From positions 332,610 to 396,609 of the forward strand of contig NZ_QMBN01000002.1 in NCBI RefSeq assembly GCF_003289625.1: DNA of 64,000 nt, written 5' to 3'. Of this stretch, positions 8,610 through 17,809 are shown piece by piece. The DNA comes from Microbacterium sp. SMR1 (GTDB lineage: Bacteria; Actinomycetota; Actinomycetes; Actinomycetales; Microbacteriaceae). The position numbers and the translations under genes were made by a program. Below the pieces are notes generated by a model. The model had not been told where the DNA came from. It did no database searches and saw only the letters and a list, made by a program, of their open reading frames with translations. Numbering within the stretch: the stretch's first letter is position 1; the number at the start of each line of letters is the position of its first letter.

Positions 8610-9665
8610 GTGACCACGACTCAGCAGCGCCCGGCGACGCGCGCCCCCCGAAACGACGACGGCGGTCGTCCTCCGCGAGTCATCTCTTTCTCGCAGAAGC
8701 TCAGCAAGTGGGACATCCGCTTCTCGCCGTACCTCTACATCTCACCCTTCTTCATCATGTTCGCGATCGTGGGGCTCTTCCCCATCGCGTACACCGCGGT
8801 GATCTCGTTCATGGACTGGGACCTCATCCGCGGCGAGGGTGAGTTCATCGGATTCGACCAGTACATCTGGATCCTTTCGCAGCCGCATTTCTGGACCGCG
8901 CTGCGCAACACCTTCAGCATCTTCCTGCTCTCGAGCGTTCCGCAGCTCGTGCTCGCGATCTTCATCGCGGCCGTGCTCGACCGCAACATCCGCGCAAAGA
9001 CCTTCTGGCGCATGGCGGTGCTCGTTCCCTACGTCGTCGCGCCCATCGCCGTCGGCCTCATCTTCAACGCGATGTTCGCCGACCAGTCGGGCTTCATCAA
9101 CGGCATCCTCCAGTCGATCGGCATCGGCGCCATCCCCTGGCACGTCGAGCCGTTCTGGAGCCACGTCGCGATCGCGACGATGGTGAACTACCGCTGGATG
9201 GGCTACAACACCCTCATCCTGCTCGCGGCCATGCAGGCCGTGAACCGCGACTTCTACGAGGCTGCCACCGTCGACGGCGCCGGCCCCGTGCGCCAGTTCT
9301 TCTCGATCACGCTGCCCTCGCTCAAGCCCACGCTCATCTTCGTCATCATCACGGCCACGATCGGCGGCCTGCAGATCTTCGACGAACCGCGGGTGTTCGA
9401 CCAGTTCGGCCGTGGTGGATCCGCCCAGCAGTGGCTGACCATCACCCTCTACCTCTACGACGTCGGCTGGGGACAGTGGAACTTCGGCCGGGCCGCGGCG
9501 ATGGCGTGGATCCTGTTCATCATCATCGTGCTGATCGGACTCGTGAACCTCGTGGTGACGCGCACCCTCGTCCGCGACGAAGGACTTCGCCGTGAGCTCA
9601 GCAAACGGGAGCAGAAGAAGCAGTCCAAGCAGGCGCAGCGCGCGCTGAAGGAGAACCAGGCATGA
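8610..9665 (+). CDS. cebF: Cellobiose ABC transporter permease CebF
   Basis: This 351-residue CUT1 permease has about six membrane helices. The EAA loop is visible as YEAATVDGAGPVRQFFSITL, which docks to the shared ATPase. The N-terminal cytoplasmic part runs before the first helix (WDIRFSPYLYISPFFIMF). An unusually long, Lys/Gln/Arg-rich C-terminal tail of about 30 residues (ELSKREQKKQSKQAQRALKE) is predicted to be cytoplasmic. The stop overlaps the cebG start as ATGA. Confidence 0.87.
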   Translation: MTTTQQRPATRAPRNDDGGRPPRVISFSQKLSKWDIRFSPYLYISPFFIMFAIVGLFPIAYTAVISFMDWDLIRGEGEFIGFDQYIWILSQPHFWTALRNTFSIFLLSSVPQLVLAIFIAAVLDRNIRAKTFWRMAVLVPYVVAPIAVGLIFNAMFADQSGFINGILQSIGIGAIPWHVEPFWSHVAIATMVNYRWMGYNTLILLAAMQAVNRDFYEAATVDGAGPVRQFFSITLPSLKPTLIFVIITATIGGLQIFDEPRVFDQFGRGGSAQQWLTITLYLYDVGWGQWNFGRAAAMAWILFIIIVLIGLVNLVVTRTLVRDEGLRRELSKREQKKQSKQAQRALKENQA

Positions 9666-10579
9666 GCACCATCGGCACTCCCGTCCCCCTCGCCACGGTG
9701 GAAGAGGGCATCCCGAACGCGCGCAAGCAGCGCCGGGGTGGCCGCGCTCGGCGCATCCGCGGCAGCCGTCCCGGGTTCTGGACCTACGCCATCCTCGGCG
9801 CCGTGTTCCTCTCGGCCGTGTTCCCCCTCTACTGGTCGTTCGTGATCGGCTCGGGCGACTCGTCCACGCTCCGCAAGCCCTTCCCGTGGATCCCCGGCGG
9901 CAACTTCATCGAGAACGCCCTGTCGGTCATCTCCAACCCGGCCGTCAACTTCTGGCCGGCGCTGTGGAACTCCATCTACAGCTCGTTCCTCATCGCCGCC
10001 GCCGTCGTGATCACCTCGACGCTCGCCGGCTGGGCCTTCGCGAAGCTGCGCTTCCACGGCGGACCCGGGCTGCTGGTCTTCGTCGTGGCGACGATGGCCG
10101 TGCCGCAGCAGCTCGGCGTCGTGCCGCTCTACATCCTGTTCTCCGAGCTCGGCTGGACGGGGCAGATCGGCGCCATCATCATCCCGGCGCTCACCAGCGC
10201 GTTCGGCGTGTTCTGGATGACGCAGTACCTGCGTCAGGCGGTGCCCGACGAGCTGATCGAGGCGGCGCGCGTCGACGGAGCCTCGATGATCCGCACCTTC
10301 TGGACCGTCGGCATGACTGCGGCGCGTCCGGCCGCGGCGATGCTGTTCCTCTTCACCTTCGTGGGAGCCTGGAACAACTTCTTCTGGCCGTTCATCGTGC
10401 TCGACCGGCAGAACCCGACGCTTCCCGTGGCGCTGTCGCTGCTGCAGTCGAACTACTTCGTCGACTACTCGGTCGTGCTCGCGGGCGTCATCCTCGCCAC
10501 CATCCCGCTGCTGCTGCTGTTCATCTTCGCGGGCAAGCAGCTCGTCAGTGGCATCATGGCCGGGGCGGTGAAGGGATGA
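9662..10579 (+). CDS. cebG: Cellobiose ABC transporter permease CebG
   Basis: This 305-residue second CUT1 permease partners CebF. The EAA loop reads LIEAARVDGASMIRTFWTVG. An Arg-rich cytoplasmic start precedes six hydrophobic helices. The start overlaps the cebF stop and the stop overlaps the bglC start, both as ATGA, so expression is coupled across the operon. Confidence 0.87.
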   Translation: MSTIGTPVPLATVEEGIPNARKQRRGGRARRIRGSRPGFWTYAILGAVFLSAVFPLYWSFVIGSGDSSTLRKPFPWIPGGNFIENALSVISNPAVNFWPALWNSIYSSFLIAAAVVITSTLAGWAFAKLRFHGGPGLLVFVVATMAVPQQLGVVPLYILFSELGWTGQIGAIIIPALTSAFGVFWMTQYLRQAVPDELIEAARVDGASMIRTFWTVGMTAARPAAAMLFLFTFVGAWNNFFWPFIVLDRQNPTLPVALSLLQSNYFVDYSVVLAGVILATIPLLLLFIFAGKQLVSGIMAGAVKG

Positions 10580-12093
10580 CCCTGAACCTCGACCGCACTC
10601 AGCAGGAGAACATGAACGCTTCGCGCAGCTTCCCCACCGGCTTCCTCTTCGGAGCAGCCACCGCGGCGTACCAGATCGAGGGCGCGGCCTTCGAAGACGG
10701 TCGTACCGCGTCGATCTGGGATGCGTTCGCCCGTGTTCCCGGTGCCGTGATCAACGCCGATAACGGCGACGTCGCGTGCGATCACTACCACCGCTACCGC
10801 GACGACGTCGCGCTCATGAAGGAGCTCGGTCTCGACACCTACCGGTTCTCCACCTCGTGGTCGCGCGTGCGTCCCGACGGCGGCGCGCTCAACCCGAAGG
10901 GCGTCGACTTCTACGAGCGGCTCGTCGACGAGCTCCTCGGTGCCGGGATCATCCCGTGGCTGACCCTCTACCACTGGGATCTGCCGCAGGCCATCGAGGA
11001 CCGGGGCGGCTGGACCCTTCGCGAGACCGCCGATCGTTTCACCGAGTACGCCCTCGACATGCACGACGCCCTCGGCGACCGCGTGCACCACTGGACGACG
11101 CTCAACGAGCCGTGGTGCTCGTCGTTCCTCAGCTACACCGCGGGCATCCACGCTCCCGGACGGTTCGACATCGGCGACGGCATGCTCGCGGCGCACCACC
11201 TGCTGCTCGGTCACGGGCAGACGGTCGCCGCCCTGCGCGAGCGCGACTCGTCGCTGTCGCTGGGCATCACGCTGAACCTGACGGTGGCCGAACCGGCCGA
11301 TCCGGCCGATGCCGCCGACGTCGACGCGGCGCGGCGCATCGACGGCCAGTTCAACCGCTGGTTCCTCGACCCGATCTTCCGGGCCGCCTACCCCGGCGAC
11401 ATCGTCGCCGACATCGAGAAGGTGGATGCCGCGGCGGTCGAGCGCTGGCGCGATGCTGTGCGCCCGGGCGACGAGACGATCATCGCGCAGCCGCTCGACG
11501 CCCTCGGGGTGAACTACTACCACGGCGAGTTCGTGGGCGGTCGTCCCGACCCCAACCCGCCGACCCCGGGAGACGCACCCACCGATCGCAAGACCGGCTC
11601 GCCGTGGCCCGCCGGTCACGACATCTACTGGCACGAGCGGGGTCTGCCCCGCACGTCGATGCACTGGGAGGTGCAGCCCGCGGGGCTGACCCAGCTGCTC
11701 GAGCGCGTGTGGACCGAGTACGCCCAGCCCGTCGGCACGATCCTCTACGTCACCGAGAACGGCGCCGCCTACGACGACGAGCTCGTCGAGGTCGACGGCG
11801 AGAAGTCGGTGCCGGACGCCGAGCGCACCGAGTTCCTGCGGGTGCACCTGGGCGCCATCCTCGACGCCCAGGAGGCCGGCGTCGACGTCCGCGGCTACTT
11901 CTACTGGTCGCTGCTCGACAACTTCGAATGGGCCTGGGGCTACGAGAAGCGCTTCGGCATCGTGCACGTGGATTACCACACGCAGGAGCGGACGTTGAAG
12001 GACAGCGCGAAGGAGTATCGTCGGGTCATCGCAGATCGTGCGATCGACGTTCCCGCTCCGGCGGACGCCGCCCGGACCGCCGTCCCGAGGTAG
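10576..12093 (+). CDS. bglC: GH1 beta-glucosidase (cytoplasmic cellobiase)
   Basis: This family 1 glycoside hydrolase should split imported cellobiose or cellotriose to glucose. The acid/base is Glu178 in TLNEPW and the nucleophile is Glu394 in YVTENGAAY. The N-terminal FLFGAATAAYQIEGA is typical of GH1. There is no signal peptide, consistent with action after CebEFG uptake. The ATG at 10576 is coupled to cebG (505 residues). An ATG at 10612, preceded by AGGAG, is a credible alternative and would remove 12 non-conserved residues. Confidence 0.9.
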   Translation: MTLNLDRTQQENMNASRSFPTGFLFGAATAAYQIEGAAFEDGRTASIWDAFARVPGAVINADNGDVACDHYHRYRDDVALMKELGLDTYRFSTSWSRVRPDGGALNPKGVDFYERLVDELLGAGIIPWLTLYHWDLPQAIEDRGGWTLRETADRFTEYALDMHDALGDRVHHWTTLNEPWCSSFLSYTAGIHAPGRFDIGDGMLAAHHLLLGHGQTVAALRERDSSLSLGITLNLTVAEPADPADAADVDAARRIDGQFNRWFLDPIFRAAYPGDIVADIEKVDAAAVERWRDAVRPGDETIIAQPLDALGVNYYHGEFVGGRPDPNPPTPGDAPTDRKTGSPWPAGHDIYWHERGLPRTSMHWEVQPAGLTQLLERVWTEYAQPVGTILYVTENGAAYDDELVEVDGEKSVPDAERTEFLRVHLGAILDAQEAGVDVRGYFYWSLLDNFEWAWGYEKRFGIVHVDYHTQERTLKDSAKEYRRVIADRAIDVPAPADAARTAVPR

Positions 12094-12100
12094 CCCACCT

Positions 12101-13114
12101 GTGATCTCCGACCAGAACCGGACGGCCGCGACCATCGAAGAGGTCGCGGCCGTCGCCGGTGTATCGCGCTCGACGGTGTCGCGCGTCGTCAACGGCTCGA
12201 CCGCCGTCAGCCCCGCCGCCCTCGAGTCGGTGCGCCGCGCGATCGCCGAGCTCAACTACGTTCCCAACCGCGCGGCGCGTTCGCTCGCCAGCCGGTCGAC
12301 GATGGCGATCGCGCTCGTCGTGCCCGAAGACACCAACCGGGTGTTCGGCGATCCGTTCTTCGCGGCGGTCGTGTCGGGCATCAACTCGCGCATCAGCCGC
12401 AGCGACTATGTGCTGAACCTGATCATGGCCAGCGCCGACCCCGGCGACAAGACGGCCCAGTACGTGCGCAGCGGGGCCGTCGACGGCGCGATCATTGTGT
12501 CGCACCACACGAGCGACACCTTCATCGAGCGCATCGCGGCCGCGATTCCCGTCGTCTACGGCGGTCGACCGGTGCGTTCGCGGATGGGCGACTACTACAT
12601 CGACGTCGATAACGTCGCCGGTGCGCGGGATGCCACGGCCTACCTCATCGGCCGCGGATGCCGCCATATCGGCGCGATCACGGGCCCGCCGTCCATGCCC
12701 GCCGGTGTCGACCGCGCCGAGGGCTACCGCGTGGCGCTCGCGGAGTCGGGACTCACGCCGGCCCCCGTCGTGCAGGGCGACTTCACGACCGAGTCCGGAG
12801 CTGTGGCGATGCGTGCCATCCTCGCGGCGGGCGAGCCGCTCGACGGCCTCTTCGTGGCGAGCGATCTCATGGCGCGCGGCGCCATGCAGGTGCTCGCGTC
12901 CGAGGGCATCAGGGTCCCCGACGAGGTCGCGGTCGTGGGCTTCGACGATTCGCCGGTCGCGCTGACCACCGAGCCGCAGCTGACGACCATGCGGCAGCCG
13001 TCATTCATGCAGGGCGAGTGCATGGCCGATGTCCTGCTCGCGCGGCTCGCGGGGATGTCGCCCCCCGAGGTGACGATCCTCGACACCGAGCTCATCGTCC
13101 GCGGCTCGGCCTGA
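12101..13114 (+). CDS. cebR: LacI-family regulator CebR
   Basis: This 337-residue LacI-type repressor has its helix-turn-helix (TIEEVAAVAGVSRSTVSRVV) near residues 10-29, a hinge ending in PNRAARSLASRST, and a sugar-binding domain. GTG at 12101 is chosen because it is 7 bp past the bglC stop and places the helix-turn-helix at the normal distance from the N-terminus; earlier in-frame starts would overlap bglC. It probably binds the three boxes at 7154-7222 and leaves them when cellobiose or cellotriose is bound, as in Streptomyces. Confidence 0.85.
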   Translation: MISDQNRTAATIEEVAAVAGVSRSTVSRVVNGSTAVSPAALESVRRAIAELNYVPNRAARSLASRSTMAIALVVPEDTNRVFGDPFFAAVVSGINSRISRSDYVLNLIMASADPGDKTAQYVRSGAVDGAIIVSHHTSDTFIERIAAAIPVVYGGRPVRSRMGDYYIDVDNVAGARDATAYLIGRGCRHIGAITGPPSMPAGVDRAEGYRVALAESGLTPAPVVQGDFTTESGAVAMRAILAAGEPLDGLFVASDLMARGAMQVLASEGIRVPDEVAVVGFDDSPVALTTEPQLTTMRQPSFMQGECMADVLLARLAGMSPPEVTILDTELIVRGSA

Positions 13115-13129
13115 CGCGGGCCACGCGGT

Positions 13130-13209
13130 CCGAGTGCACGGCGAAACGCCGAGTGCACGGCATCCTCGCGTCTGAAAGTCGTCCTTTCGACGGGATGCCG
13201 TGCACTCGG
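13130..13209. repeat. Long inverted repeat with a third partial copy, between convergent genes
   Basis: CCGAGTGCACGGCATCC (13149-13165) and its exact reverse complement (13193-13209) form a 17-bp stem. The 27-nt loop contains an inner GAAAG/CTTTC stem. A further direct copy of CCGAGTGCACGGC is at 13130-13142. The position between cebR and the permease gene fits a bidirectional terminator, but the length and the extra copy also suggest a dispersed palindromic repeat. Confidence 0.7.
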
Positions 13210-13218
13210 GATGCGGGC

Positions 13219-14559
13219 CTACTGGGGGTCTCCTCCCAGGGGGCCCACCGCGGGGATGGGGCCGCCGTCGTCGGCGCCGGTCTTGCGCCAGCGGGCGATC
13301 GCGTTGCCGGCGTGGTAGATCACCAGTGCCGCGATGGTGCCGAGGACGATCGCGCCGAACTGCAGCGAACCGAAGTTCATCGCGAACCCGGCGATCGCGA
13401 TGACGAACGACACCGCGACGGTGTACTGGTTGACGGGACGCGAGAAGTCCACGCGGTTGTCGACCCAGATCTTGATGCCGATGACGCCGATCAGGCCGTA
13501 GAGGGCCGTCGTGACGCCGCCGAGCACGCCCGCGGGGATCGTGTTGAACACGGCCCCGACCTTGGGCGAGAAGGCGAGCAGGATCGCCACGATGCCGGCC
13601 ACCCAGTACGCGGCGGTCGAGTAGACGCGAGTCGCGGCCATGACGCCGATGTTCTCGCCGTAGGTCGTGGTGCCCGAGCCGCCGAAGCCGCCCGCGAGGG
13701 TGGTCGCGACACCGTCGGCGATGAGCGCGCGGCCGGTGTGCTTGTTGATCGAGGGGTCGTCGGTCATGGTCGCGACGCCGCGCACGTGGCCGACGTTCTC
13801 GGCGATCAGCACGAGCACGACGGGGAGGAACATCGGCACGATGGACCAGGCCGCGGCATCCCCGATCGCCACGAGGTGGAAGTCGGGCAGACCGAACCAG
13901 GCGGCGGCCTCGACGGCCTCGAACTCGACCTGTCCGGTGACAGCGGCCACGACGTAGCCGACGATCACGCCGAGGAAGATCGAGATGCGACCGAGGAACC
14001 CGCGGAACAGCACGCTGAACAGGATGACGGCGCACAGGGTCACCGTGGCGACCTCGGGCTGCAGCTGGAAGTTGTTCCAGGCGGCGGGTGCGAGGTTGAA
14101 CCCGATCAGCGCGACGATCGCACCGGCGACCACGGGCGGCATGAGCTTCTCGATCCAGCCCGTGCCGAAGGCCTGCACGATGAAGCCGACCGCGGCGAGC
14201 AGGAGGCCCGCGACGACGACGCCGAGGAGCGCCTGAGTGATCTGCTCGGCGGTCTCGAGGCGGTTGCCGCCGTTGAGCGCCGTGATGGGGGCGATGAAGG
14301 CGAACGACGAGCCCAGGTAGCTCGGCAGCTTGTTGCGCGTGATCAGCAGGAAGACGAGGGTGCCGAGACCCGAGAAGAGCAGGGTCGTCGAGACCGGGAA
14401 GCCGGTGATGATCGGCACGAGGAACGTCGCACCGAACATGGCGACGACGTGCTGCGCGCCGATCGCGATGGTGCCGGGCCAGTTCAGGCGCTCGCCGGGC
14501 TTGACGACGGCGCCGCGCGCGACGGTGCGGCCGTCGCCGTGGAGGGACCAGATGGGCAT
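13219..14559 (-). CDS. Uracil/xanthine permease (NCS2 family)
   Basis: This 446-residue nucleobase:cation symporter-2 protein has about 12-14 membrane helices. It imports uracil or a purine base with a proton. Typical NCS2 segments are GAQHVVAMFGATFLVPIITG near the start and AENVGHVRGVATM (NCS2 signature region) in the middle. ATG at 14559 is chosen because GAGGAG lies five bases upstream. Uracil is the likeliest substrate by similarity to UraA, but the nearby purine genes leave xanthine or uric acid open. Confidence 0.87.
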   Translation of the reverse strand: MPIWSLHGDGRTVARGAVVKPGERLNWPGTIAIGAQHVVAMFGATFLVPIITGFPVSTTLLFSGLGTLVFLLITRNKLPSYLGSSFAFIAPITALNGGNRLETAEQITQALLGVVVAGLLLAAVGFIVQAFGTGWIEKLMPPVVAGAIVALIGFNLAPAAWNNFQLQPEVATVTLCAVILFSVLFRGFLGRISIFLGVIVGYVVAAVTGQVEFEAVEAAAWFGLPDFHLVAIGDAAAWSIVPMFLPVVLVLIAENVGHVRGVATMTDDPSINKHTGRALIADGVATTLAGGFGGSGTTTYGENIGVMAATRVYSTAAYWVAGIVAILLAFSPKVGAVFNTIPAGVLGGVTTALYGLIGVIGIKIWVDNRVDFSRPVNQYTVAVSFVIAIAGFAMNFGSLQFGAIVLGTIAALVIYHAGNAIARWRKTGADDGGPIPAVGPLGGDPQ

Positions 14560-14692
14560 GGGACTCCTCGGGAAGGATGAGGGATTCGGGATGGAGCGCG
14601 AGAGCGGCCCCACCCTATCTGTGAGATCCCTGGATGCCCGGTCGGCGCTCCGCGGAGCCGCGCGACCCGCGCCGCGAAGGACGGTACCGGAG

Positions 14693-15571
14693 TCAGCCGG
14701 CGAGCGTCTCGAGCAGCTCGCGGTACTTCGCCGCGGTGCGCTCGACGATGTCGTCGGGGAGGGCCGGGGGAGTGCCGGTCTTGTCCCAGGCGCCCGCGAG
14801 CCAGTCGCGCACGATCTGCTTGTCGTAGCTCGCCATGCGCTCGGCGGGCGTCGTGCCGGTGCGCCAGGCCTCGGCATCCCAGTAGCGCGACGAGTCGCTC
14901 GTGAGCACCTCGTCGGCGAGGGTCAGCACCCCGTCGGCGTCGAGGCCGAACTCGAACTTCGTGTCGGCGAGGATGAGTCCCTTGCTCTCGGCGAGGGTCG
15001 CGGCGCGCCGGTAGATCTCGAGCGATGCGTCGCGCAGGGCGGCCGCGGTCTCGGCACCGACGAGCTCGACGGAACGCTCGAACGAGATGTTCTCGTCGTG
15101 CTCGCCGAGGGGTGCCTTGTAGGCGGGGGTGTAGATCGGTTCGGGCAGCCGGTCGCCGTTCTGCAGGCCGGCGGGAAGCGGGATGCCGCACACCGTGCCG
15201 CTGTCTTGATACTCCGCCCAGCCGGAGCCGGTGAGGTAGCCGCGCACGACGCACTCGATCGGCTGCATGTCGAGCTCGCGCACGACCATCGCCCGGCCCG
15301 CGACCTCTGCCGGGGGCTGGAGCCCGAGGACGTGGTTGGGGATCGGGCGTCCGCCGTCGGCGCCCGCGAGCTGCGCGAACCACCACAGGCTGAGGCGCGT
15401 CAGCAGTTCGCCCTTGCCCGGGATTCCGGGTTCGAGCACCTGGTCGAACGCGCTGACGCGGTCGCTGGCGACCACCAGCATCCGGTCGGCCGGGCCGTCG
15501 GCGGGGCGATAGAGGTCGCGGACCTTGCCGGAGTAGACGTGCTTCCAGCCGGGCAGATCGAGGGCGCTCAC
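14693..15571 (-). CDS. purC: Phosphoribosylaminoimidazole-succinocarboxamide synthase
   Basis: PurC joins CAIR and aspartate using ATP to form SAICAR. The 292-residue protein shows GWKHVYSGKVRDLY at the start (ATP site), SDRVSAFDQVLEPGIPGKG, and the DKQIVRDWL segment near the end. Its length matches the longer actinobacterial type. The start is GTG at 15571 with only a weak ribosome site. It is transcribed alone, divergent from the padR-MFS unit. Confidence 0.95.
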   Translation of the reverse strand: MSALDLPGWKHVYSGKVRDLYRPADGPADRMLVVASDRVSAFDQVLEPGIPGKGELLTRLSLWWFAQLAGADGGRPIPNHVLGLQPPAEVAGRAMVVRELDMQPIECVVRGYLTGSGWAEYQDSGTVCGIPLPAGLQNGDRLPEPIYTPAYKAPLGEHDENISFERSVELVGAETAAALRDASLEIYRRAATLAESKGLILADTKFEFGLDADGVLTLADEVLTSDSSRYWDAEAWRTGTTPAERMASYDKQIVRDWLAGAWDKTGTPPALPDDIVERTAAKYRELLETLAG

Positions 15572-15623
15572 CCGGCCATTATCCCGGAGCGGGGAACGCC
15601 GCGACGACCCGTGAAAAAGGGCG

Positions 15624-15641
15624 TATAGTCCACATGGACTA
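15624..15641 (+). promoter_or_regulatory. Promoter -10 and PadR-type operator for the padR-MFS pair
   Basis: TAGTCCA and TGGACTA form a perfect 7-2-7 inverted repeat at 15626-15641. It overlaps the -10-like TATAGT at 15624-15629 and lies 17 bp before the padR start. Binding by the adjacent PadR regulator would block initiation, which suggests autoregulation relieved by a substrate of the exporter. Confidence 0.65.
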
Positions 15642-15658
15642 ATCGAGAGGGGGGTGCC

Positions 15659-16282
15659 ATGCCGGATGCCGTCGACCGACTCACCCCGCTGGGGCTGATG
15701 CTGCTGGCGCTGCTGCACGAGGACGACATGCACGCCTACGAGATGGTCCGTCTGCTGCGCGAGCGCAAGGCCGATCGGCTCGTCGCCCTGACCCACGGCA
15801 CGATCTATCACACGGTCGCTCGCCTCGAGCGGCAGGGGCTCATCGCCGAGGTCGGCACCGACCGTGACGGCAACCGTCCGGAACGGACGACCTACACGCT
15901 CACGGAGGCCGGCGCCGACATGATGATCGCGTGGGTGCGGCGCGAGCTCCCCGCCATCGACCGCCCCGACCGTTTCCGCGTCGCGCTGGCCGAGTCGCAC
16001 AACCTCGACCGTGGCGAAGTCGTCGCGCTTCTCAGCGAGCGGCGGGACGCCCTGGCGGCATCCCTCGGTGCGCACCGTCAGGCGCGCGATCACGCGATCG
16101 AGCGCGGCTCGTATCCCCAGTTCTGGATCGAGGTGCACCGCGAGACGGCTCTGCTGTCGGCGGATGTCGCCTGGCTCGACGAAGCGGTCGAGTACATCCG
16201 TCGTCCCGACACCGTGTGGGGGGTCACCGACCTCGCCCCGACCGACCGCTACCTGGCACAGAGAGAAGCCGCCCGCGCATGA
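15659..16282 (+). CDS. PadR-family transcriptional regulator
   Basis: This 207-residue protein has the PadR winged helix in residues 8-90 (LGLMLLALLHEDDMHAYEMV, then GTIYHTVARLERQGLI) and a C-terminal helical dimerisation domain (PadR/Vir type). Its stop overlaps the start of a DHA2 exporter as ATGA, so it is very likely the exporter's local repressor. A purine-rich ribosome site (GAGAGGGGGG) precedes the ATG. The inducing compound is unknown. Confidence 0.88.
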   Translation: MPDAVDRLTPLGLMLLALLHEDDMHAYEMVRLLRERKADRLVALTHGTIYHTVARLERQGLIAEVGTDRDGNRPERTTYTLTEAGADMMIAWVRRELPAIDRPDRFRVALAESHNLDRGEVVALLSERRDALAASLGAHRQARDHAIERGSYPQFWIEVHRETALLSADVAWLDEAVEYIRRPDTVWGVTDLAPTDRYLAQREAARA

Positions 16283-17772
16283 GCGAGAGAACCAGCACCG
16301 TCCGCGCCCCCGAAGGCGCCGCACCCGCCGTCAACCCGTGGCCCGCCCTGTGGGCGATGGTCATCGGATTCTTCATGATCCTCGTCGACACGACGATCGT
16401 CTCGGTCGCGAACCCCGCGATCAAGGCCGCGCTCGACCCGTCGACCGGCAACCTCGACAACGTCGTGTGGGTCACCTCGTCGTACCTGCTCGCGTACGCC
16501 GTGCCGCTGCTGGTCACCGGCCGCCTGGGCGACCGGTTCGGACCGAAGAACATCTACCTGATCGGGCTCGCGATCTTCACGATCGCCTCGCTCGCCTGCG
16601 GGCTCTCGGGCTCGCTCGCCGTGCTCGTGATCGCGCGAGCCGTGCAGGGTCTCGGCGCCGCTCTCATGACCCCGCAGACGATGGCCGTCATCACTCGCAC
16701 GTTCCCCGCCGAGCGCCGCGGCGCGGCCATGGGGCTGTGGGGTGCGACCGCCGGTGTCGCGACGCTCGTCGGACCGCTCGCGGGCGGCGTGCTCGTCGAC
16801 GGCTTCGGGTGGGAGTGGATCTTCTTCGTCAACATCCCCGTCGGCGTCGTGGCGTTCGTGCTGGCGTGGCGCCTGGTGCCGCATCTCGAGACCCACCCGC
16901 ACCGCTTCGACGTCGTGGGGGTCGTGCTCAGCGCGATCGGGCTCTTCCTCATCGTCTTCGGTCTGCAGGAGGGCGAGCACTACGAGTGGGCCGCCGGCAT
17001 CTGGGCGATGATCGCCGCGGGTGTCGTCGTGATGGCGGTGTTCGTCTGGACACAGGGCCGGACCAAGAGCGAGCCCCTCGTTCCGCTCGAGCTCTTCCGC
17101 GACCGCAACTTCGCGATCTCGAACCTCGCGATCGCCGCGGTGGGCTTCACCGTGACGAGCATGGCGCTGCCGATGGCGTTCTTCACGCAACTCGCCCGGG
17201 GCCTGACGCCGACGCAGTCGGCGCTGCTGCTCGTCCCCATGGCGGTGCTGTCGGGCGCGCTCGCACCGTTGGCGGGCCGCATCCTCGACCGGGTCGACCC
17301 GCGTCTGCTGCTCGTCCCCGGCCTGACGCTGATGGTCGTGGGCCTCGTCGGCTACGCGCTGCTCATGAACACCGAGGCCCCGGTGCTGCTGCTGCTCATC
17401 CCTGCCGCGATCATCGGTGTCGCCAACGCCGGCATGTGGGGGCCGCTCGCCACGACCGCGACCCGCAATCTGCCGCCGCGTCAGGCGGGGGCCGGCTCGG
17501 GCATCTACAACACGACCCGAACGGTCGGCTCGGTGATCGGCTCGGCGGCCATCGCGGCCTACATGCAGTCGCGACTGACGGCGAATCTGCCGGGTGGCGG
17601 GGATGCCGCGAGCGGCGACTTCGGCGGTGGCGGCGGCGCGATGCCTCCCGCGATCGCCGAGGGCTTCTCCGCCGCGATGGCGCAGGCCATGATCCTGCCG
17701 GCGATCGTCATCGGGGTCGCCGTGATCGTCGTGATCTTCCTCAAGCGCCCCGCGCACCTCGCCAAGCGCTGA
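16279..17772 (+). CDS. MFS multidrug exporter, DHA2 (EmrB/QacA) family, 14 TM
   Basis: This 497-residue proton-coupled efflux transporter of the plasma membrane is of the DHA2 type. Motif A is GRLGDRFGPKNIYLIGL, and motif C-like Gly-rich segments follow (LVGPLAGGVLVDGFGWEWIF). About 14 hydrophobic helices are readable. An extracellular Gly-rich loop (GGGDAASGDFGGGGG) lies before the last helix. Start and stop are fixed by overlap with padR. It probably exports a toxic organic compound sensed by that regulator; the substrate is unknown. Confidence 0.88.
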   Translation: MSERTSTVRAPEGAAPAVNPWPALWAMVIGFFMILVDTTIVSVANPAIKAALDPSTGNLDNVVWVTSSYLLAYAVPLLVTGRLGDRFGPKNIYLIGLAIFTIASLACGLSGSLAVLVIARAVQGLGAALMTPQTMAVITRTFPAERRGAAMGLWGATAGVATLVGPLAGGVLVDGFGWEWIFFVNIPVGVVAFVLAWRLVPHLETHPHRFDVVGVVLSAIGLFLIVFGLQEGEHYEWAAGIWAMIAAGVVVMAVFVWTQGRTKSEPLVPLELFRDRNFAISNLAIAAVGFTVTSMALPMAFFTQLARGLTPTQSALLLVPMAVLSGALAPLAGRILDRVDPRLLLVPGLTLMVVGLVGYALLMNTEAPVLLLLIPAAIIGVANAGMWGPLATTATRNLPPRQAGAGSGIYNTTRTVGSVIGSAAIAAYMQSRLTANLPGGGDAASGDFGGGGGAMPPAIAEGFSAAMAQAMILPAIVIGVAVIVVIFLKRPAHLAKR

Positions 17773-17809
17773 CCCCGTCGCGCTCCGTCGGGCCGCCCGT
17801 GCCGTGGAT

